Origin: Impatiens glandulifera
Taxonomy: Eukaryota > Streptophyta > Magnoliopsida > Ericales > Balsaminaceae
NCBI RefSeq assembly: GCF_907164915.1
Contig: NC_061870.1
Coordinates: 2,563,273 to 2,627,272 of the forward strand
Direction of reading: 5' to 3'
DNA: 64,000 nucleotides
Each line of letters starts with the position of its first letter. Position 1 is the stretch's first letter. The notes under the pieces were generated by a model, which was not told the DNA's origin, did not search any database, and saw only the letters and a program-made list of their open reading frames with translations. Below are positions 11,757-24,879 of the stretch, one piece after another. The position numbers and the translations under genes are program-made.

Positions 11757-13185
11757 AGTTATTGAAGCGAAGAATTATTCGCTCTAAATCGTCTCCTCGT
11801 AAATAAAATTCTCATACAAAATTTTAATTATAAAAATAAGTAATTGAAGCGAAGAAATATTCCCTCTAAATCGTATCCTCGTAAAAAAAATTCATAAATA
11901 ATTTGAAATATAAAAATAAGTAATTGAAGCGAAGATTTATTCGTTGCATGTAGTTTCCCTCAGTAAGTGTACTTACATGATAGGTAAATTGTCTTCTCAC
12001 GGGTGGGTTGGGGGTTTTACATGAACGTCGGGTTAAAAATAATTGAAGCGAAGATTTATTCGCTTTAAACCGTCTCCTCGTAAATTTAAAATTGATTTTT
12101 TTTTAAATATTAAATTATGTAATTTAAGCGAATATTTCTTCGCTCCAAATCATCTCCTCTTAAATAAAAATTTCAAAACTAAAATGAAGTAATCGAAGCG
12201 AAGATTTATTCGCTGCATATTATTTTTAATAAATTTAATTAATATTTAATAATCCAAAGCTTATCCTCGTAAAAAACATTTCATAAAGAAATTAAAATAT
12301 TAAAATAAGTAATTGAAGCGAAGATTTCTTCTCTGCATGTCATGTCAAATAAATTTATTTAATATTTAATAAATAGAAGTATTAAATTCTGGTTATTCAC
12401 ATACATGAGTTAGTGTACTTACATGATAGGCAAACGATCTTCTCATGGGAGGGTAGGGGGTTTTACATGAACGTCAGGTTAAAAATAATTGAAGCAAAGA
12501 TTTCTTCGCTCCTGTGCGTCTCCCCGTAAATAAAAATTTCATAAAAAAATTAATAATAAGAATGAATTAATTGAAGCGAAGATTTCTTCGCACCTGAGCG
12601 TCTCCTCTTAAATAAAAATTTCATAAAAAAATTTAAAATAAGAATGAAGTAATTTGAGCGAAGATTTCTTTGCTGCATGTCATTTCCAATAAATTGAATT
12701 AATATTTAATAAATAAAAATATTAAATTCATGTTAATTTTGGTATTTACATACATGAGTAAGTGTATTTCCATGATAGGCAAACGGTCTTCTCATGGGTG
12801 GGTTGGGGGGTTTACATGAAGGTCAGGTTAAAAATAATTGAAGCAAAGATTTCTTCGCTCCTAAGCGTCTCCTCGTAAATAAAAATTTCACAAAAAAATT
12901 AAAAATAAGAACGAAGTAATTTGAGCGAAAATTTCTTCGCTGAATGTCATTTTCAATAAATTGAATTAATATTTAATAAATAGAAATATAAAAATTCATG
13001 TTAATTTTGGTCTTCACATACATGGGTAAGTGTATTTCCATGAAAAGTAAACGGTCTTCTCATGGGTGGGTTAGGGGGTTTACATGAAGGTCAAGGATCC
13101 TAGGCGGGGAAATCTTCGCTCCCTTCGCTTATCACCCTTCCTTCTCACATGGCGCCCGGAGAGAAGTGATCTTCGCTGGAGCATA
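11757..13185. repeat. CGAAG/CTTCG dyad array, cluster E (higher-order repeat)
   Basis: About a dozen dyads of the form AGCGAAGATTTCTTCGCT, each followed by a 'gtctcctcgtaaataaaaa' block and an A/T spacer. A higher-order unit is visible: 'catgataggcaaacggtcttctcatgggtgg' plus 'gttttacatgaacgtcagg' recurs near 11968, 12418, 12770 and 13030, so the period varies from about 260 to 450 bp. The array ends near 13185 with GC-richer sequence. Its position just 5' of Ulp1-like copy 2 fits subterminal or terminal repeats of a large DNA transposon, but no matching far terminus with a target duplication is seen in the window. Confidence 0.75.
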
Positions 13186-15885
13186 TGAATAATATATTAA
13201 TTATGTACGTTAACTGGACATTCCGTTAACGGCGTCTGGGGTGAACCCGAAATGAAACCCGGATTTTGGATTCTCCCTCCCCCTCCCCTACCCAGATTGA
13301 TTTATTAATATAATAATAATGCTGTAATTTGATTGGTCCGTAACAGGGGAACACGGGAATCGGTAGCAGAAGATCCGGATTGCAATTTGACAATATTGAT
13401 TTTGCGTATTAATTTAAAATAAAAAATAAAATAACAAATAATAGAGCCTTGAACTTCTTGTCAAGAAGTCACTTCTTGTCAGACTCTAGAGTTAACTCTT
13501 AATTTTATGATTTCATATTAGGTTAACAAGTCTGATTTTAAGTAAACTATGAAATAGGTAAACTCTTACAATTTTAAATTTACGATTAATAAGATTTTAC
13601 GAGCTTATAAATAATTTCGGTTTACAATTGTATAAGATTTTACTTACAAAATCAAATTTATATTTAAAAATAAAATATAAAGTTATTATTTATTTAAATT
13701 AATTAATTAATATAATTAATTTTGTAAGTATAAGTTTTTATAATGTTATTTATTTATTATTATTTTTAATTAATTTTATATTAAAATATATAATTTTTAA
13801 AATTATCTAAGTAAATACTTAATTATATATATAAATAATAAAAATATATAACTATTATTTTTTTCAAATTAAACTTTTAATAAAATCTCATTTTATAGGG
13901 TTGCTCTATACTTAGATTAGAATTGGTCTTATTTTAAATTAATATTTTAATGTTGGGAACTATGTTGGAGTTGTTCTTATTTTAAATTAATATTTTAAAG
14001 TTGGGCCTCATCTTTCCTCACAAGCGAGCCTAATTCGATGTGGATTTTGTTTTATTTAACCTCTTAAATAATTTTCCACATGAATAAATGATAATAATAA
14101 ACTTGAAAACTGACCATTGGGCCTCCTTTGAATCCCTCAAATAAAGCCCACTCATCTTTTAAAATTAAATATAATAAACCCTTAATTATTTTTACCTAAC
14201 TCAAAAAACTAATAAATAAACACTTATAAAAAAAAATATCTTTCATAAATAACTCACTACGTTAAATAAATCTTTTATTGTTTCAAAAATAAATTTTTTT
14301 ACTAATAAATTCGTTCAATTGATAAAAATATTTCTTTAAAAGAAATTAAAATACAATTAATTAAAGATATTGATAACTTGTGCTAAACACATGGGTGATG
14401 GGTATACATTGTTAAATTAATTTGATTATTTAGTTTAAGTTACCTAAAAATGCATGTTAGGATTAGTTCATGATTATACATGGACAAATTATGTTATGAT
14501 TATACATGGACAAATTATGTTATGGTCAGATTCTTCCTAAACTAAATGAATGATATGATTTGATTTTTCTACCTTTAGATGAATTTTATTGTTCCAAAAA
14601 AAATGTAACAATCATATTTTTTTAATTGGTCATTTATTTATAGTATAGACCGTACTTTGGACAGACAAGAGAGCTAAATCGTTGATATTTTTTCCCGAGT
14701 ATAACCGAACACCGAAACTAACCATAATATATTTTATGTATTTGTGTCTTGGAACGTTTTATCATTATTTCTCGTTTTTTCACAGATAGAAACTCAATGA
14801 CGACTCTTAAAAGTGAAAATTAGCATAGTCAAACATATTTTGGTCTCTTGATCTTATTTTAGACGATACAACCCCTCAGTAGTGTCTAATCTTTGTCTTA
14901 TATTACGAGATTCGTGAATAAATTATGTTACAAAATGAGACAACAAGTTTTAGATGTATCTCGTCCAAATATATTTGTTTATACCCAAATAGAAATTAAA
15001 CTCTAAAATTATTTATTATTGGTATCTCAATGAGACCTAGATATAAGAGTGTTTTCAAACAAATCCATAGATTGTTATTGCTAAATATTTTATCTTTTCC
15101 ACAAAAACTAGAAATAAAGATGGTAGTTAATTTTCACCTAGAAATGGATAGTTTTGATATTTTTTTTATATTGAAATAGATTTTGTCTTGAAATATAATA
15201 TATAACTCATCAAAATTATAGAATATTTAAAAAAGTAGTGATAATGAAGATAATTGGGGTGAAAGAAAGAGAAATGGAATAATTTGACTTAGAAATAAAT
15301 GATAAATTTAATACTTTTGTTGAATAAAATTGTCAAATTTAAGTTTCTTAATTTTTTATCATTTAAAGAATTATTATTATAATATTTTGTTATATTTAAT
15401 ACGTTAAATTTATTAATTTTTTATTTCATTTTTTTTTTAATATAAACTTCTTTCATCTTCTTCTCTTCACGCTATTTTTATTCTCTCTCAAATCATATTT
15501 TCTGCAATGGAAGAACACTATTTTTATTCTCTCTAAACCCTATTCTTTATTCTGCAGTGAGAGAGTTTGTTGATAACTAAAAGATGTCTCTCATAATTTT
15601 TTGGAGTTAAAATATATTCATTTTGTCAACCATCTCCTAATAAATGGTGTGTATGCTCAGTTATGACATTATAAATTATTACAAATATAAAGAAAAGTAT
15701 ATCGAAATTGCATAATTTCATATTGAATTGATAATTTGAAGTGATAGAAAATCTAGAGATGATGCTACTTGGAGTACTATACTGTCAAATCACATACAAA
15801 TCAACTTCTCAAATATATTTTAGAAGTTTTATCAAAAATGAGAAATGAATTCCTATTTTTATTTTTAATTTGTAGAAATTGATTT
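13186..15885. other. AT-rich intergenic region without genes
   Basis: No supported gene. A 27-bp tandem duplication (ATTATACATGGACAAATTAT block) lies at about 14472-14524. A duplicated 'ctatttttattctctct' segment lies at 15471-15535. The segment 15250-15460 is a dispersed repeat described separately. The rest is A/T-rich sequence with no recognisable element ends. Confidence 0.6.
15250..15460 (+). repeat. dispersed AT-rich repeat, copy 1
   Basis: Shares an ordered series of phrases with the reverse complement of about 27990-28200: 'gataaatttaatact', 'gtcaaatttaag', 'tcatttaaag' and 'ataatattttgttatattta'. The two copies are clearly homologous but diverged. No terminal inverted repeat or TSD was found. 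Confidence 0.5.
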
Positions 15886-16199
15886 TTTTTTTTTTTGAAA
15901 ATACGAGAGTTTATATCATGATTCTTCTGTCTATCAATAACGGCATGCATTGCACGGTGGATGTGAAGATGCATAACTTTCATACCAAGGTTAGCACAGT
16001 TAATGATATCAGCCCAAGTATTATTTACACGTCCATGGAATATGATTCACTTTTGTTTTTTTGAAAAACGACTTAGCATCATTTCAATAAAAATTCCAAA
16101 AAACGAGAAAAAAACCTCGAGTTTAAAAGATCATTCTAGACAGATCTAGAATGATTTTGAAGTCATAACATTCTAAATAAAAGTTAAAAAGCTAAAAAC

Positions 16200-19100
16200 G
16201 TAAATGAATTATCTGATTACAATGTTTTCAATTCTAGTGAGTTCAAAAAACGGTAAATTCCAGTTCCTACAGATATTCCAGTTCTGCTCCGTGCTTGGAA
16301 TTCTTCTCCACGTCCCCGCGAGGGCGCTGCAATCCGATACAATATCTTTCCATAACTCTTCAACGCTCCTACGGGTTCTGCCATATACCCTTGCATTCCT
16401 TTCTTGCTAAATGTTATACACCACTGCTCCAAAGTCGCACTTGAACACGCTTGTTGCAAATCTATTTCCCTTGACTTTGAGTAGTGCTGCTTCATTGATT
16501 TCATTCCATTCGCTCAGGAAACTGATCAGCTACAGGATTTTATATAATCTGTCCCAAAGCTCCGAAGCAATATAGTAGCTCCCAAATAGGTGATCTATGG
16601 TTTCTTCATTTCCTATGCATAGAAGACAGCTCGCGTCCTGGATGCTCATATACTTGCTGATACGATCAAGAGTGTTGAGTCTTTCTCAGAAGGGGAGCCA
16701 TAGGATGAACTGGTATCGATGGATAATCTTCATTGACCACACAAGAGGAGCTCATTCAACTTTCTGCGCTTTTTCCCGGGTTACCTCCCATATTTTCTTC
16801 GATACCAGCTTCCCGTTGTCCTCAGCTTTCCATTCATGAATATTCGGTCTGTCGTGTAAGTGTATGTTATTTATATGATCAAGTATCCTCTATCCTTCTG
16901 GATTTCTTCTCAGGAGTGAGTCCCAATTCCCGTTTTTAATGTCTCTGATTTTCGCTTTTGCGCAGTCCCTTCTGATACGGGTATTTTGAAACTCCTCCTT
17001 GTGGATGATAGGCTAGTTTTCGAACCAGGGGTCGTGCTAGAATAGAGTGTCTTTCCCGTCCCCTAGCCGGATGTCATAAAGATCTACAATATCGCTTCTT
17101 AGTTTAAGAATCTTTTTCAGAGACCAGCTCATACCTTCATGAATTTTGCAGGTCCAGATGTTGGTTTTGTATTTCATAAACTTCGTATGCACCCATTTGA
17201 TCTATAGTGACTCTTGATTGCGCTCCAAAGCCCACAGATGCTTGAAGGTGGGAGCTTTGTTTCACTCGATACAATTCTTCAAGACAATGCATCCCTCGTC
17301 CTTCGGTTTGCAGAGAGCGGTCCATTTGACTTTCTTTCCTCCTCTTCCGCTACTGCCCTAGATAAAGTTCATCATCAGCGCGTCGAGCTCCTTCATTACC
17401 TTCTTCGGAATGACCATCTGTTGCGCCCAGTAGCCAACTATGTCCATGACCACGGTTTTGATAAGTTCGATCCTCCCTACATAAGAAAGTTTTTTCGCTG
17501 CCCAACCAAATATCATGTTTTTTACCTTTTCAATCAGCGGCTTGTAGTGTGAGATCTCGATCTGCTTCGCGGTTAACGGAATTCCTAAGTACCTTACGGG
17601 AAAGCTACCTTCCTTGATGCCCATGATGTTGAAGATGTCCTGCTTTGTTTTGTCCTTCACGCCTCCATAAAATGCCACACTTTTGCTTTCATTAATAGTT
17701 AAACATGTAACCTCAGAAAAGAACGTTAGTGCAACCCTAATAGTTTTACTGGAATCAATGTCTGTATTCGCTAGAATGAACAAATCGTCAGTAAAGCATA
17801 AATGGGTTACCTCCTCTACCTCACAGAATGGGTGAAAGATGTATGGACGATTTTTTCGAAACATCGCGAAGATGCTCTCAATGATCGCCACGATAGCTAC
17901 GAAAAGGTAAGAAGAGAGGAGGTCCCCTTGCCTTACCCCATTTTCCCCCTTGAAATAGCCTCTGTGGACTCTATTGACGCTAACAACAAAGCGAGATGAT
18001 GAAACGCACTACATAATCCAATCAGTAAAAATCATAGAAAAAGAAGAAACAACTAGAAAGTCCCGAATGACTTCCCATCTAACAGAGTTGAAAGCTTTCT
18101 TGATATCTATTTTGAAAGTCACTCTTGGGGATATTTTCTTTTTCTCGTAGCCTTTTAAAATGCACTACATGAGAAGAATATTATGAGAGATTGTCCTACC
18201 AGGGATGAATGCAGATTGGTTAAGATTTATAATTTTTCCTATGACATTTTTAAATCGTTTAGAAATGATTTTTGAAATTATTTTATAAATCACATTGTAG
18301 TAGGAAATTGGTCTGAAATCTTGTACTTTCTCGGTTACCGTAGTTTTGGGGATCAAGGTTAGGACCGTTGTATTCCATTGCTTTAAAATTTTCCTGTTCT
18401 TGAAAAACTCCAGAACCCCATTAGTAACGTCTTTACCCACAACCAACCAATTGTTTTTGAAGAACTGTGCATTAAACCCATCAGGACCCAGACTTTTATT
18501 TCCATCAATACTAAACAGAGCTTCTTTAACCTCAACCCTCGTGACAACCCTTATCAGCTCGCGACTATCTTCTGCAGAGATTTTCCTATCAATAATCTGA
18601 TACAAGGTATTCAGGTGACTTTGATGCTGCTTTCTTGTACCCATAAGCTGCTTATAGAAATCGATAGCTAAATCTTGTACACCCTTTTGACCCTGAACAT
18701 ATTCACCATCATCATTCTTCAGCCTGTATACATTGTTTCTCATGTTTCTAGTCTTGTATTTTTTGTAGAAGAAAGATGTGTTTTTGTCACCCAACGAGAA
18801 TCAGCTCTGTCTTGATTTCTGTCTAACAAAATTCTCTTCAAGCTGACTCAGCTTCCTGAAGTTTTCAAGCGCATTCCTTTCTGTTTCATTCAGTTGTACA
18901 TCACTATCATCCCTTAATAACCTTTTCTGAACTTTTTCGAGTTCGTCTCTAGCAGCCAGAACTCTATTGAAGATATTGCTGAACTTCTTCATGTCAAAGC
19001 TTTTAAGATGATTCTTCAGGAACTTAAGCTTCTCAGAAACCCTGCACATGTTGGATCCCCTGACATCTGTAGACCATACGCTTTCAAGAATACCCTTAAA

Positions 19101-19859
19101 TTTGTTGCTTTCCATCCAGAAATTGAAAATTTTAAAAGGCCTTTTGAACATTTCTTCATTTTCCTAGAACAATTTAATCGGGCAGTGATCAGATATACCC
19201 AGATTCAGAACGTGAAGTTGACTTCTCGGAAATTGGTTAATCCAGTTCTCATTTACTAGACATTTGTTAATTCTACTTCTTCTAATTTACTCATTCCCTC
19301 TCATAGAAGACTAAGTGAATAATTTCCCAAAATTTGTAGGCTCGATAGAACTCATATCTCTGATGTAGTCATTAAAGTCAATCATATCCCGAGTTATTTC
19401 AAATTTTGGGCTACAATCAGATTCGTTTCTAGTTACGTTGTAATCACCAAGGACAGTCCAAGATTTATCACTACCGATCCAGTTTTTAAGACAATTCCAG
19501 AGGAGTCTTCTGTCAGTGCTTGAGTTGCTACCATAGACAATAGCAAGATTAAACACGATTATTGTGATTCTGTCTTTGACCTCCACTAGGATTGCTTGAT
19601 CATTCAAAAAGAGAGCCCTAACCTCAATAACTTTGTTATCCCAGATAACCCAGATTCTTCTTGTTTTGTTATTTGAGTTGTGAATGATTTCCCAGTTGCT
19701 ATCAATACACAACTTGTTAAGCTTCTCAATGTTCCGGCTTTTGAATTTTGTATCAAGAATACCCATAATAGTGATCTTCTGATTCTCAATGATCCTCCTG
19801 ATTTCTTTGCATTTTAGAGGATCATTGAGTCTCCTTATGTTCCATGTCACTATATTCAT
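16200..19859 (-). pseudogene. LINE ORF2: endonuclease-reverse transcriptase-zf-RVT, broken
   Basis: Starts at ATG 19857-19859 with MNIVTWNIRRLNDPLK, the Asn-containing first motif of the apurinic-type endonuclease. It continues with VYGSN, LGDYNV and ISDHCP (near 19190). The RT follows: GPDGFNAQFFK, LTLIPKT, RPISYYNVIYKIISK and AFIPGRTISHN (18165-18794), FKIDIKKAFNSV (near 18090), GVRQGDLLS (near 17930) and the catalytic-site motif FTDD (17789-17800), where FADD is usual. The Cys/His-rich zf-RVT region is readable in pieces to about 16250. Breaks occur near 18795, 18165, 17350, 17030 and further on. In a live element ORF2 would nick target DNA and prime reverse transcription. Confidence 0.85.
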
Positions 19860-20679
19860 GAATGAATATAAGTGTTAGGTTCCTGACTTTCTAGACTGTT
19901 CTGGACCTCTTCATTAGAGAAATCGTAAGCATCACTTTCCTCGCTATCCTCAATGGCTACAGCTTGATTACATGGAATACTATTGACATTGAGTGGGGGT
20001 TGCCTCACATAGATCTCATCTTCTCCCGTTATAGAGTCAGTGGCTTCTAGATCCAGGATCTTTGTGCTTTGTCTTTGATTTTCAGCTTGTTATTCTTTAG
20101 TAGGTCTTTTCTGACTTTGAACCTCTTCACTACTGAATTCATGTCTGTTATCGATTTTAATTCGCCCTACTTCAAAACCGAGGCTCACTGCCTTATTCAA
20201 GACCAAATTGTCTTCTTCTGCATTTGATCTTTTGATTTCTCAAAACCCAAGATTTCCCAGTCCATTCTCAAGAGCTTCCTTATTGCTTGTTAGTTTTTCA
20301 ATGCTTTTTTGTCTAGGATTCTCTTGTTCATTATCTTTAAAGGTGGTTCTAAGCCCATGGATCGGGTCATTTCGAATTCTGATGTCATTGCTTTTTCGGT
20401 TCCTACTTGTATTCCTAGAATTGTGAAGAGTGGACTCACGACCTATTGGAGTGCCATAAGACCCAATTTTGCTTGTTTCATATGGACCAAGTATTCCCCG
20501 TCCTATAGATCTTTGAATTCCAGAAACTTTAGAACTAGGACCTGTAGTTGCATCAAGACCAGTTCTTTGATCAGTATTGGGACCAGTGGAGTTAGGACCA
20601 GCAATAGTATCATCCACAATAATAGGACTTTTGTTAGTATCAGGACTAATATAGTCGGGACCAGAAATGATTGCACATT
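19860..20679 (-). pseudogene. C-terminal GP-rich tail of LINE ORF1 and ORF1-ORF2 junction
   Basis: Continuation of ORF1 beyond the solo LTR: minus-strand GP-repeat peptide (DDTIAGPNSTGPNTDQRTGL near 20617) followed by a Ser/Arg/Asn-rich tail and stop codons, ending just before the endonuclease ATG at 19859. It is listed apart because the LTR separates it from the main ORF1 body. Confidence 0.65.
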
Positions 20680-21972
20680 TGATAGGATAAAATTAGACCG
20701 GTTCACAGAACTTAACATAAATAAATCTTTTATGCAGGAACAAGGAACCGGACCGGTCAAACAAAAGAACCGACTAAGAAAACTAGTCGGTCAAGCTACT
20801 AAACCGACCAAGAATACTTGGAACATGACCGCACAAAGAAAGGATCGGCCAAAGCTTAAAACCGGAAACATCAAACAGCCGACCAACCACAAGGCAGAGA
20901 AATAACCGGAAGAAGTCCGGTTAAACCATTCACACCGGAAGCCGTCCGGATAAAGACAAATAACCGACCAAGTACAAGAAGACAATTCGGGTATCTGTTG
21001 TGTATGATACCAAAGGAACAGACTGAACATTTCCATATCTATACAAGTCTGAGGAAAGTATGCAGGCTACAGAAGACAGTCCTACAGGATCTTTCCACTT
21101 TGGGATAAGTCAGAAAGGAGATCTTCCAAGTACAGACAACTGTCTAACAGACAGTGTCCACATTGAGTAAAAGACAAACCTAGCAGGTTTGTCTTACATA
21201 CCGGAAGAACAGACTGCCAGGTCTGAGATTGACCGCCAGGTCTGAAGAGACGACCGCAGGGTCTGAATCACTGAATCACTGAACCCCTGCACCTCTGCTC
21301 AGCCAATCAGATTCAAGGAAGTGAAATATGACCGTTGGCATATTTCACCTATAAAAGGGGCAGTTGAAGAAGATTAAATGTGGGACAAGTGACTTAAGCG
21401 GGATACAGTGAACATTTAATTTAGAAGTGATAAGAGTGTGTTCTCTCTCTAGAAGAGCCTAAGTGCTAAAGTTGAAGTGTGTGTTTTGCCATTTCGGTGC
21501 AAATTGTAAGAGTGTTATCAAGCAGAAAATAAGTCTTGATCGGATTGTACTTGTATTCCTTAGTGAATATCCTTCTCGCGGTTTCGAGAGGAAGGGGTGA
21601 CGTAGGAGTTTCATCTCCGAACATCCATAAAACTTGTCTTGTTATTTACTTTCTGTCGGTTCCATTATCTAACCTATCCGTACCGCTTCAACCTACTTAA
21701 CTTCATCTAAGTCGAATCACCAGGTTACCGAAACCGACCCACCATTATCTTTAACCTTCATCATCCAAAACCGGTTCTGCCTATCATACAAGTGTGCTGC
21801 TTCAACCTGAAACAAACCTCTTCCGCGCTTGAACTTAGTTCAAGGGTTTGTGACAGTTTGTGTAGTATTGAAACCCCGGTGTTAATCTCTAACCGGATTA
21901 ATCACCACCATTTGAGTGAGAACCGCTAACCGGTCCAACCCCGGTCCTCCAGCGGCTACCTAGATCCTAACA
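20680..21972 (+). mobile_element. solo LTR, copy A (inserted in LINE ORF1)
   Basis: A 1293-bp segment begins TGATAGGATAAAATTAGACC and ends CTAGATCCTAACA, i.e. degenerate TGTTAG/CTAACA-type LTR ends. It is flanked by a perfect 5-bp target duplication ACATT (20675-20679 and 21973-21977). It aligns over its whole length with the reverse complement of 25977-27266. No internal region, primer-binding site or second LTR is adjacent, so it is a solo LTR left by recombination. Orientation plus is inferred from CCAAT and TATA boxes. Removing it rejoins the GP-rich repeat of the LINE ORF1. Confidence 0.92.
21303..21356 (+). promoter_or_regulatory. LTR promoter elements (CCAAT and TATA boxes)
   Basis: CCAAT at 21303-21307 and TATAAAA at 21350-21356 within solo LTR A; both are also present, reversed, in copy B (26591-26597 and about 26639-26643). 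Conservation in both copies supports a retrotransposon pol II promoter; activity is unknown. Confidence 0.6.
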
Positions 21973-21977
21973 ACATT

Positions 21978-24850
21978 TTTCATTAGGACCACTAGTAGCA
22001 AGTCCGGTAGCTTTAGTAGTATCAGGATCAGCAAGTCTAGGACCAGGCTTAACATGGTCAATATGACTAGGTACGATAGCATTATGAGAAGCTCTAGGAC
22101 CGGTGTGACTATGTCCAGCTTTATCAGGACTGATACCCTGACCAGGACCGACATTTTGAACATGACCTATTCTTGAGAAAATAGAATCCCTAGGACCGGT
22201 GCCCTAAACATGACCAATAGGATCAGCGTTAGCAGGGCCAGCTTGTACCCTTACCCACTTCATTCTTTTTCCTATATTCTTCCTTACCCTTATCTATTCT
22301 TGCTTTTAGTTACCCATCCTATCATTATCAGTGCGTTCATTGTTGTTAAGTTCAGACCTGTTCACATTTCTCTCAACTTGAGTCTAGTTAGAGTCATTGG
22401 ACTGCCTCCTAAGCATTATTATTGGCCTTCAATTTTAGATTATTATTGACTAAACATTTATTCGTAGCGTGTGTGAAAGTGCTACACCATATACATCGAT
22501 TTGGTTTCCATTCGTATTGTACTCCAATGTCAAATAAATTTCTCAGTCTATCTTTAAGTTCAAGCTTGATTGGAAGAGAGCTACTTGGATGGATTTCGAC
22601 ACTAACTCTGGCCTCAGATGCACGCTCGTAGCCTTCCATTTCTGGGTCAAACATAAGTGGTTTTCCTATAATGCTTGAAATATAGGCCAGACCCATTGGG
22701 TTGCACATGTGTGGTGGAACATTCTTGAGATTCACCCAGATTTGTTCAAGTTCAGGCGGTCTATGATTAGTATTAAGTTCCTCGCTCTACTTGTACAGCT
22801 TTAATCTTTTTCCTCTGATAAAGGTATATTCGCTCTCTATGATCGACTTTATTTCGCTTCTATTCCTGAAGGATAGAAAGTAGAATCCGTGATCATTGAT
22901 TGTGATCCTCTCCAGGCCAAAGGATTCCCACTAACCCATCAACGTTCTTTTAACCTCAGCAAATGATGCCTTCATGTTGCCCATAAAGTGACCAACTATG
23001 AAAAACTCACATGCCTTTACGCATTTTTCTTCAATTTCTGGTGGGAGCTCAAACCGGTGCGGATGATCAAGTGTAATTACCTTTGGGTATAAGGTGTCTC
23101 TATCTAGAATTTTCCCTTTTCTAGATTGTTCATGGTATTTCCATTCCACACCTTTCCTTCTTGCCAGGTTTTGTTTGGGTTTCTCATGATTGTATACACC
23201 TTTGTTTTATTACATTTCGAAATTTCCTTCATGACGTCAACCGTCCACTTGATCACTTCATCATATTGGTCTTTATTGAAGAGATTCCAATTCTTTAAAT
23301 AGTGACTGTTGAACTGAGAATTCAACTGATCATTTCTTTCATGGGGCATCGTAATCTCTTGTTTATTAACTTGGAAAAATAGCTTCTTCATCTGGTTTCT
23401 CAGTCCTGACAAATTTTCTATTTCGTTTTTCCTCATTGACCACGTTGGACCTGCAGTAGGATCCTTGTTATCATCCTGAGTATTTTCTTTGTCAGGAATT
23501 GCAGCAGTAGGAGGAGTTGAGGAAATGATTGTTTCAGGGTTGCTATCTTTTCTAACTTGTTTATTATTTTCGGCCCATCTAATCCTTGTATTTCTCACAA
23601 AACTTTTGCCTTCAATTGTTCCAATCTTCTTTAAAATATCCCCTTCAGTGCTCTTCTTTTGTGTACCAATTTTCCTCTTTTGAATGCTATCAATTAGAAT
23701 TTCAGGATCCAGATTAACGAGTGGAGAAAATGCACCCATGTTCAATATCTTAAGGTTAGCCTCGGGTGTCACGGGTTCCTTTGGATTTACTTCAGCATTC
23801 TTCTTGGAACTTGAGTTATTTGCCTTCATGTTTTTCCTTTCTTTGATTTTCGATTCATTCTTACCCTTCTTAGCTGTTTTAGAATTATTTGATCCTGTTA
23901 CTTGACCGATCCTTTCAATTTCAGCACTTGTTTTGGAAGAACTATGCCCCTTTGCTTTTGGATTGAACTTTGATGTTGACATCCTTTTCATGGAATTATG
24001 ATATTCAACGTCACATATTATTGTTTCATCATAGTCGGTGCTATCGTCTTATTCCAAATCAATATTCATGCTTTGGTTCTTTTGATTTGACTGGTGGCTC
24101 ATAGCTTTGATTATAGAGTTATCATCATATCGATTAGGACCGGTAGAGGAAGCAATTGTATGACTAAAAACATGAGTAGCACCAAGGCTTATGTGAGCAA
24201 CCAGATTATCATTTCAGACCTAGCCAAGCGAAAACCGTTGGCTAACCCCTTATAAGACCCGACCAAGCAAAAATCGTTGGCTAATTCTTCTAGTTTCATA
24301 CATTCTTCACCTCTTATACCCTGACTTATATTCTGACCCATCTTATTTGTAGCTTCCATATGATTCATACCCAGACCCAGATTTTCAAACAGATTGTCAT
24401 TCATGGTGCCATCAACTAATGAATCAATATAATTCTCAACCAAGCTTTCACCATTGACTATACCAATCAAGTTCAGTTCATCGTCCTTTAAATCTATTTT
24501 ATTAGGCTTTTCTGGTTTAGCTGAATTTATTTCCATGACCAGATCCAACTCAGATCCAATTTCTTCAGTGTTTCCAGATTCTGTTAGACTATGTCCTTCA
24601 ACAGCTTCAGCTAGATATGTAGGTTATTTAGAAGATCCTGCAATTTTAGCCTCAGTTTCAAAATCCTGGGCGCATTTAGTATCTTATATCCAACATTTTT
24701 CTAGCCTAGTTCATAGTCTGGTTGTCTGACTTTCTATATGATCCTTAGTAGGACAGGTAGACTTAGCATTCTGATCATCAATAGAACTCAAGACTTTCAG
24801 TCTTGCAACATTTCCCATTGCAGACTTTCTATATGATCCTTAGTAGGACA
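21978..24850 (-). pseudogene. LINE ORF1: nucleic-acid-binding protein with DUF4283-like region and zinc knuckle
   Basis: Read on the minus strand. The N-terminal, variable part (24548-24189 and upstream) is acidic. A long basic block follows (23991-23104; KMSTSK-like start, many Lys/Asn/Ser). A DUF4283-like part follows (near 23149-22931: KVITLDHPHRFELPPEIEEK, ACEFFIVGHFMG). Then a CCHC zinc knuckle CIWCSTFTHATNKC (near 22460-22500; spacing C-x2-C-x4-H-x4-C) is seen. The C-terminal tail is a Gly-Pro repeat (GPN, GPD, GPR units, 22200-21980 and 20680-20240) that the solo LTR interrupts. Frames change several times. In L1 elements ORF1 coats the RNA; that role is family knowledge. Confidence 0.75.
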
Positions 24851-24862
24851 GGTAGACTTACT
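24729..24862. repeat. 93-bp spaced direct duplication
   Basis: A 37-bp phrase (GACTTTCTATATGATCCTTA...) occurs at about 24730 and again at about 24823, identical in both places, with 56 bp between. It is a local duplication in the LINE 5' part. Confidence 0.8.
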
Positions 24863-24879
24863 GCTTGTCGACGACCCCT

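Noticed and set aside
20208..20905. Plus-strand open frames of up to 198 codons
   Set aside because: Antisense to LINE ORF1 and crossing into the solo LTR; composition follows the GP-repeat of the opposite strand.
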